From the NCBI GenBank assembly GCA_016165875.1, contig JABBOT010000008.1, positions 1,210,347-1,274,346 of the forward strand: a stretch of 64,000 bases of DNA, in the 5' to 3' direction. Positions 63,201-64,000 of this stretch are shown here, one piece after another. Below the pieces are notes generated by a model. It was not told where the DNA came from. It saw nothing but the letters and a program-made list of their open reading frames with translations, and ran no database searches. Numbering within the stretch: the first letter of the stretch is position 1; the number at the start of each line of letters is the position of its first letter. Origin of the DNA: Acanthopleura granulata (taxonomy: Eukaryota; Mollusca; Polyplacophora; Chitonida; Chitonidae). The position numbers and the translations under genes are program-made.

Positions 63201-63795
63201 ATAGATGAAATATTCTTGAGTACGACGTAAAACATCAATCATGTAAATAAATAAGTAAATAAATAAATAAATAAATAAATACAGTTATAATGTATTTTTT
63301 TGCAGGTGGAAAATCTGGCTACAAACTTTTGCCTGGATACAAATGATTTCTTGTTTAATTACCAAGACAAGTTGATGGCTAAGCCGTGTACACATAAGTT
63401 TGCAAATCAAGTAGGTGATCGTAGGTAGTTTTGAATTAATTTCAACCATCTCCTAGCTCCAACCAGAGAAGCATTTCTGAACTTATGTCAGACGTCATGC
63501 ACTGCAGTTATATATTCGGAATTTAAATATCCCTACAGAATAATACTTGGTTTCATGATATTGGTGTATGAATCAAACTTAAGCTTTATAGAAAAAGATG
63601 CTGTGTTCATTTAAATCTGCCAGCTTAAGTACTGTAGTATATAGCACTGTCTTTTGTTACACCCAGGGTTTTAATTGGGACAAAAGCAATCGTCTTCGTT
63701 CGTCTCTCCACTGCGTTGTTGTCAACGATGACGAAGTGATCGTTAAGCTTGACGATTGCATTCAAGGAATTCAGGACTTTTGGACATACGAAAAG
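41715..63795 (+). CDS. GALNT-family polypeptide N-acetylgalactosaminyltransferase gene (partial at 3' end)
   Basis: This multi-exon gene encodes a GT27 family enzyme. Such enzymes transfer GalNAc from UDP-GalNAc to Ser/Thr in the Golgi, the first step of mucin-type O-glycosylation. Either first exon (1A or 1B) can join the common exons 2-9 in frame. This gives about 578 (1A) or 576 (1B) residues before the window ends. The order is short cytoplasmic tail, type II anchor, stem, GT-A catalytic domain and the start of a ricin-type lectin domain. In 1A numbering the key residues are D277 and H279 (DCH), W383-N387 (WGGEN) and H411 (CSHIGH), the probable third metal ligand. Family proteins are usually about 550-650 residues, so roughly the last 50-80 residues lie beyond the window. 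The family is certain. I do not assign an orthologue number. Confidence 0.93.
42227..44600. repeat. Local segmental duplication, copy A (intron after exon 1A)
   Basis: Together with exon 1A from about 41,817, this intron segment matches 44,648-47,760 in the same order. Examples are ATGGCTGATTTCGTGCA (42,272 and 45,382), TTAAATATAATGTGG (43,301 and 47,058) and CAGCCTGTAGTTGACRGAATGA (44,029 and 47,483). The two copies differ by insertions in each. No exon is recognised here beyond 42,226. Confidence 0.85.
42835..43149 (+). mobile_element. SINE- or MITE-like insertion in copy A
   Basis: Copy B lacks this segment. It is flanked by ATTACGT direct repeats (42,828-42,834 and 43,150-43,156). Its body contains GTCAGTATAATGTGACTGGA, TGGGGTGTCATGTCTGGT and a CATACATACATA-type right end. 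I recognise this pattern as a dispersed element of bivalve and gastropod DNA, from memory and without a search. Confidence 0.7.
44650..45365 (+). pseudogene. Decayed duplicate of GALNT exon 1A
   Basis: Two blocks match exon 1A: 44,650-44,770 (GACAAGCGATAGTGGTGTTC onwards) and about 45,213-45,365 (TTCGGTAATAATGACCGCCT onwards). About 440 bp of foreign sequence separates them. The start codon and membrane anchor are missing because the duplication begins after them. The 3' end, with the SD and PDARPKG part and the splice donor, is deleted. It cannot act as a first exon. Confidence 0.88.
46035..46994. mobile_element. Foldback element, about 960 bp, with TTAAG flanking repeat
   Basis: The ends are inverted copies: GACTGAAGTTAGCACCACTT at 46,041 and its near reverse complement up to 46,994. 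The match continues through TTCGTTATTCGAATG. Inside are about three tandem units of 212 bp, each with CGTGCTAGCACG and an ATTGATTGATTGAC tract, followed by one inverted unit. TTAAG occurs on both sides (46,030-46,034 and 47,000-47,004). Copy A has one corresponding TAAAG and no element, which is a natural empty site. No transposase frame was seen. Confidence 0.85.
47761..49080. other. Intronic stretch, nothing recognised
   Basis: This AT-rich sequence lies between the duplication and the promoter-like cluster. No gene, clear repeat or exon is supported. Confidence 0.4.
49081..49175 (+). promoter_or_regulatory. Promoter-like cluster: CRE, E-box, TATA box
   Basis: A perfect CRE palindrome TGACGTCA (49,081-49,088), an E-box CACGTG (49,094-49,099) and a TATA box TATATAAG (49,146-49,153) lie in canonical order. 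A start site would be expected near 49,175-49,185. No recognisable coding exon follows. It could drive a non-coding first exon of the GALNT gene, a long non-coding RNA, or be fortuitous. Confidence 0.4.
49480..49870. repeat. Highly degenerate tandem repeat, about 45-50 bp unit
   Basis: Words such as TATAAATGCCCAAACC, GTGTAACTCGGTG and TTCATCGCC recur with many changes through the region, starting just after a TTTATTTATT tract. Unit boundaries are uncertain. Confidence 0.5.
49880..51449. other. Intronic stretch, no gene recognised
   Basis: There is a poly-A run of about 13 followed by a C-rich stretch near 50,170-50,205. The open frame at 50,769-51,143 (124 codons) has no recognisable family and is probably chance. 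Confidence 0.4.
51464..51604 (-). mobile_element. 5'-truncated SINE with 14-bp target-site duplication
   Basis: The tail and body of the first SINE family are present, ending at GCTGGCAGACCTTCCCACG. The tRNA-like head is missing. The direct repeat TTGAACACTTGTTA flanks it (51,450-51,463 and 51,605-51,618). Truncation of the 5' part with intact flanking repeats is typical of LINE-driven, target-primed integration. Confidence 0.9.
51619..53369. other. Intronic or intergenic stretch before exon 1B
   Basis: It contains several TACATTACA/TGTAATRTTA-type words near 51,640-52,070 but no defined array. No exon is supported. Confidence 0.4.
53370..53410 (+). promoter_or_regulatory. Possible core promoter of exon 1B
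   Basis: TTTATAAG at 53,370-53,377 lies about 30 bases before a pyrimidine-rich TTCCTCTCTGTCCTGTCAGT that could hold a start site near 53,400. It is about 115 bases upstream of the exon 1B start codon, giving a short 5' untranslated leader. A CAG at 53,440-53,442 could instead be a splice acceptor for an upstream leader exon. Confidence 0.35.
53520..54025 (+). CDS. GALNT first exon 1B: alternative anchor and stem
   Basis: It starts MRVKVRS with a hydrophobic anchor at residues 8-25. The stem shares with exon 1A, at the same residue numbers, SAE-FR-DP then TGN-LID-YG-ND. Both have GE-G and then SD-I-LNR-PDSRPKG at the end. The exon ends at AAAGG/GTAAGT in the same phase as 1A, 3.9 kb before exon 2. 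It is nearest to the catalytic exons, so it is probably the default first exon. The anchor and the N-terminal half of the stem share no obvious similarity with 1A, so the two isoforms would differ in the parts that set Golgi position and stem spacing. Confidence 0.9.
54180..54615. repeat. Minisatellite of about 58 bp x 8 in the intron after exon 1B
   Basis: The unit is GTTTACGTGTATATGGTCAA then ACTGCAGAAGTTCTCATGAT and AGAGGTGCTTTTGGT. The first two units are diverged and the central ones well conserved. Overlapping open frames across it (for example 54,059-54,502) are products of the repeat and not genes. Confidence 0.9.
54890..55060 (-). mobile_element. Degenerate SINE-related fragment
   Basis: GGGTTTTACGTCATACTCCA, TTTTTCAGTCATAGGACGAC and GGCGTGTCTCCTTGTGGCAG resemble the body of the SINE at 27,852-28,200. 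The head is not recognisable. Confidence 0.5.
55854..55988. repeat. Short tandem repeat, about 39-40 bp x 3.3
   Basis: The unit is CACAGCTCGAAACATCACAG followed by CCCAAAACACATCATGTAC. Three full units and a partial one are visible. Confidence 0.88.
55989..57920. other. Intron before common exon 2
   Basis: No exon or defined repeat is recognised, apart from an ATCC/CATC-rich patch at about 57,540-57,840. The intron ends in a good polypyrimidine tract and CAG at 57,918-57,920. Confidence 0.5.
57921..58087 (+). CDS. GALNT exon 2: start of catalytic domain
   Basis: The acceptor is TTTTTTTCATTTTCAG and the donor is ATGC/GTAAGT. Its first base completes the glycine codon from exon 1. The encoded segment runs [20 protein letters not shown], then [20 protein letters not shown] and [12 protein letters not shown]. 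This is the nucleotide-binding first half of the GT-A fold, where family members have a similar FHNE-WS-LLRTV...EI-LVDD pattern. VDDAS is the expected sugar-nucleotide contact region. Confidence 0.93.
58088..60064. other. Introns 2 and 3 of the GALNT gene
   Basis: The introns span 58,088-58,953 and 59,132-60,064, separated by exon 3. They hold no recognised elements beyond short poly-T tracts. Confidence 0.5.
58954..59131 (+). CDS. GALNT exon 3: DxH metal-binding motif
   Basis: The acceptor is TTCTACCAG and the donor is TG/GTTAGT. A split codon joined with exon 2 gives arginine. It encodes [33 protein letters not shown] and [16 protein letters not shown] (D277, H279 in 1A numbering) is the DxH motif that binds Mn2+ and UDP. 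LIR-R--G is the usual sequence before it. The family more often has DAHCE, so the Met-Glu after the histidine is a variation. Confidence 0.92.
60065..60268 (+). CDS. GALNT exon 4: middle of catalytic domain
   Basis: The acceptor is GATTTCAG and the donor is AGGAT/GTAAGT. The first base completes the tryptophan of NIDW. It encodes [32 protein letters not shown] and [23 protein letters not shown] and GFDW-L-F-W are standard GALNT landmarks. An 8-bp tandem repeat follows the donor within 15 bases. Confidence 0.92.
60284..60311. repeat. 8-bp tandem repeat just inside intron 4
   Basis: AGGTGCTC is repeated about three and a half times starting 15 bases after the exon 4 donor. Each unit contains CAGGTG, which can be read as a weak splice donor or an E-box. 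Confidence 0.85.
60669..60786 (+). CDS. GALNT exon 5: Gal/GalNAc-transferase motif
   Basis: The acceptor is TTATACACAG and the donor is TGGAGG/GTAAGC, leaving phase 0. It encodes [20 protein letters not shown], then [26 protein letters not shown] is the most diagnostic motif of the family. MVGAAFAID replaces the more common MAGGLFAID. This substitution may help place the protein in a subfamily. Confidence 0.93.
60787..61814. other. Intron 5 with a possible decayed inverted-repeat element
   Basis: At about 61,550-61,705, ATTAATCCGTTAG is followed by its inverse CTAACGGATTTAA. ATCTTTCATT also recurs three times. This may be a decayed MITE. The open frame at 61,064-61,414 has no recognisable family. 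GAGTTCAAATCCC near 61,750 resembles a B box, but no matching A box or tRNA fold is evident. Confidence 0.4.
61815..62000 (+). CDS. GALNT exon 6: end of catalytic core
   Basis: The acceptor is CCACCCTCAG and the donor is GCT/GTAAGT. The exon is phase 0 at both ends and 62 codons long. It begins [20 protein letters not shown], completing the W-CGG motif and supplying the conserved histidine of CSHIGH. It ends with [17 protein letters not shown] and YDHFPDMA. The family has WQCGG more often than WMCGG. Confidence 0.93.
62001..62505. other. Intron 6 of the GALNT gene
   Basis: I see nothing beyond AT-rich intronic sequence. Confidence 0.5.
62506..62640 (+). CDS. GALNT exon 7: linker between catalytic and lectin domains
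   Basis: The acceptor is TTTTCCACACAG and the donor is TCG/GTGAGT. It has 45 codons, phase 0 on both sides. It encodes [20 protein letters not shown] then [26 protein letters not shown] is the standard end of the GALNT catalytic region. Confidence 0.92.
63036..63290 (+). mobile_element. SINE of the first family, plus strand, in intron 7
   Basis: It shows a decayed head with GACCTCAGTCAGACC and a B-box-like GAGTTCAAACCC. The body contains GGATGGTCGTGGGTTTCCTC, and TATTCTTGAGTACGACGTAA is followed by a long AAAT repeat tail at 63,240-63,285. The tail ends shortly before the pyrimidine tract and acceptor of exon 8. This is the only plus-strand copy of the family in the window. Confidence 0.88.
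63306..63410 (+). CDS. GALNT exon 8: start of ricin-type lectin domain
   Basis: The acceptor is TTTTTTTGCAG and the donor is CAA/GTAGGT. It has 35 codons in phase 0. It encodes [15 protein letters not shown], then [19 protein letters not shown] is the conserved first CLD motif of the beta-trefoil lectin domain that binds GalNAc-glycopeptides. A SINE lies directly upstream, and its tail ends about 15 bases before the acceptor. Confidence 0.88.
63667..63795 (+). CDS. GALNT exon 9: lectin domain, continues beyond window
   Basis: The acceptor is GTTACACCCAG and the donor is AAAAG/GTGAGA. It has 43 codons in phase 0. It encodes [33 protein letters not shown] and IQDFWTYEK. The Cys residues and QDFW fit a beta-trefoil repeat. 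No stop codon or poly-A signal belongs to the gene yet, so further lectin exons must lie to the right. Confidence 0.85.
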
Positions 63796-64000
63796 GTGAG
63801 AAGAACAAATTGGATCTCGACTTTACTCAGACTGCCGCGTGACTGGCACTCTGAGCGTGAATCACTGAATTAAATGTCCGTATCGGACAGCGTCCAGAAA
63901 GGGTGTTTGTGTTGTCCATAGCAATAAGATCACACCATGAGTGACCGCATGATATATATTTATATATGTTTATACGCGGTGTTAAGAGCTGATATTTTTA

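Overview
This is a window of animal nuclear DNA, most likely from a mollusc or another lophotrochozoan. Three things point that way: an intron-rich gene with canonical GT/AG junctions, tRNA-derived SINEs with a TTTA-type tail of a kind I associate with molluscan genomes, and several kinds of minisatellite. Nothing looks bacterial, viral or organellar. Most of the window is non-coding. One protein-coding gene can be supported with confidence.

Layout. Positions 1-13,110 hold no recognisable gene, only a foldback repeat (1805-1980) and a perfect 17-bp hairpin (6744-6780). Positions 13,111-34,728 are a tandem triplication of a 6.5-6.7 kb unit (U1, U2, U3). The units differ by a 17-bp minisatellite that shrinks from about 24 to 17 to 6 copies, and by several insertions found only in U3. 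Each unit carries one shared SINE with a target-site duplication, and U3 has gained two more SINEs, a 0.6-kb insert and a 1-kb insert. Positions 34,729-41,300 are intergenic, with a SINE fragment and a minisatellite of about 30 bp split by a 0.6-kb insertion.

The gene. From 41,715 to beyond the right edge lies a plus-strand gene for a polypeptide N-acetylgalactosaminyltransferase (GALNT, glycosyltransferase family 27). This Golgi enzyme starts mucin-type O-glycosylation by adding GalNAc to Ser/Thr. Eight common exons (57,921-63,795) encode the catalytic domain (DCH metal motif, WGGEN motif, CSHIGH) and the first part of the ricin-type lectin domain. The remaining lectin exons lie outside the window.

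The most interesting feature is at the 5' end. Two complete first exons, 1A (41,715-42,226) and 1B (53,520-54,025), each encode a start codon, a type II membrane anchor and a stem. Both end in the same phase at the same PDxRPKG position, so either could be spliced to the common catalytic exons. Between them is a decayed third copy of exon 1A (44,650-45,365) that has lost its start, anchor and splice donor. It lies in a local duplication of about 3 kb. This resembles the variable-first-exon layout of the vertebrate UGT1A locus. Within the duplicate sits a 960-bp foldback element whose empty site can be read in the sister copy. A compact promoter-like cluster (CRE, E-box, TATA) lies at 49,081-49,153 with no recognised coding exon after it.

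Limits. Splice sites were chosen by eye from consensus and reading-frame continuity. Repeat families were recognised from structure and memory, not by a search. Repeat copy numbers and boundaries are approximate to a few bases.
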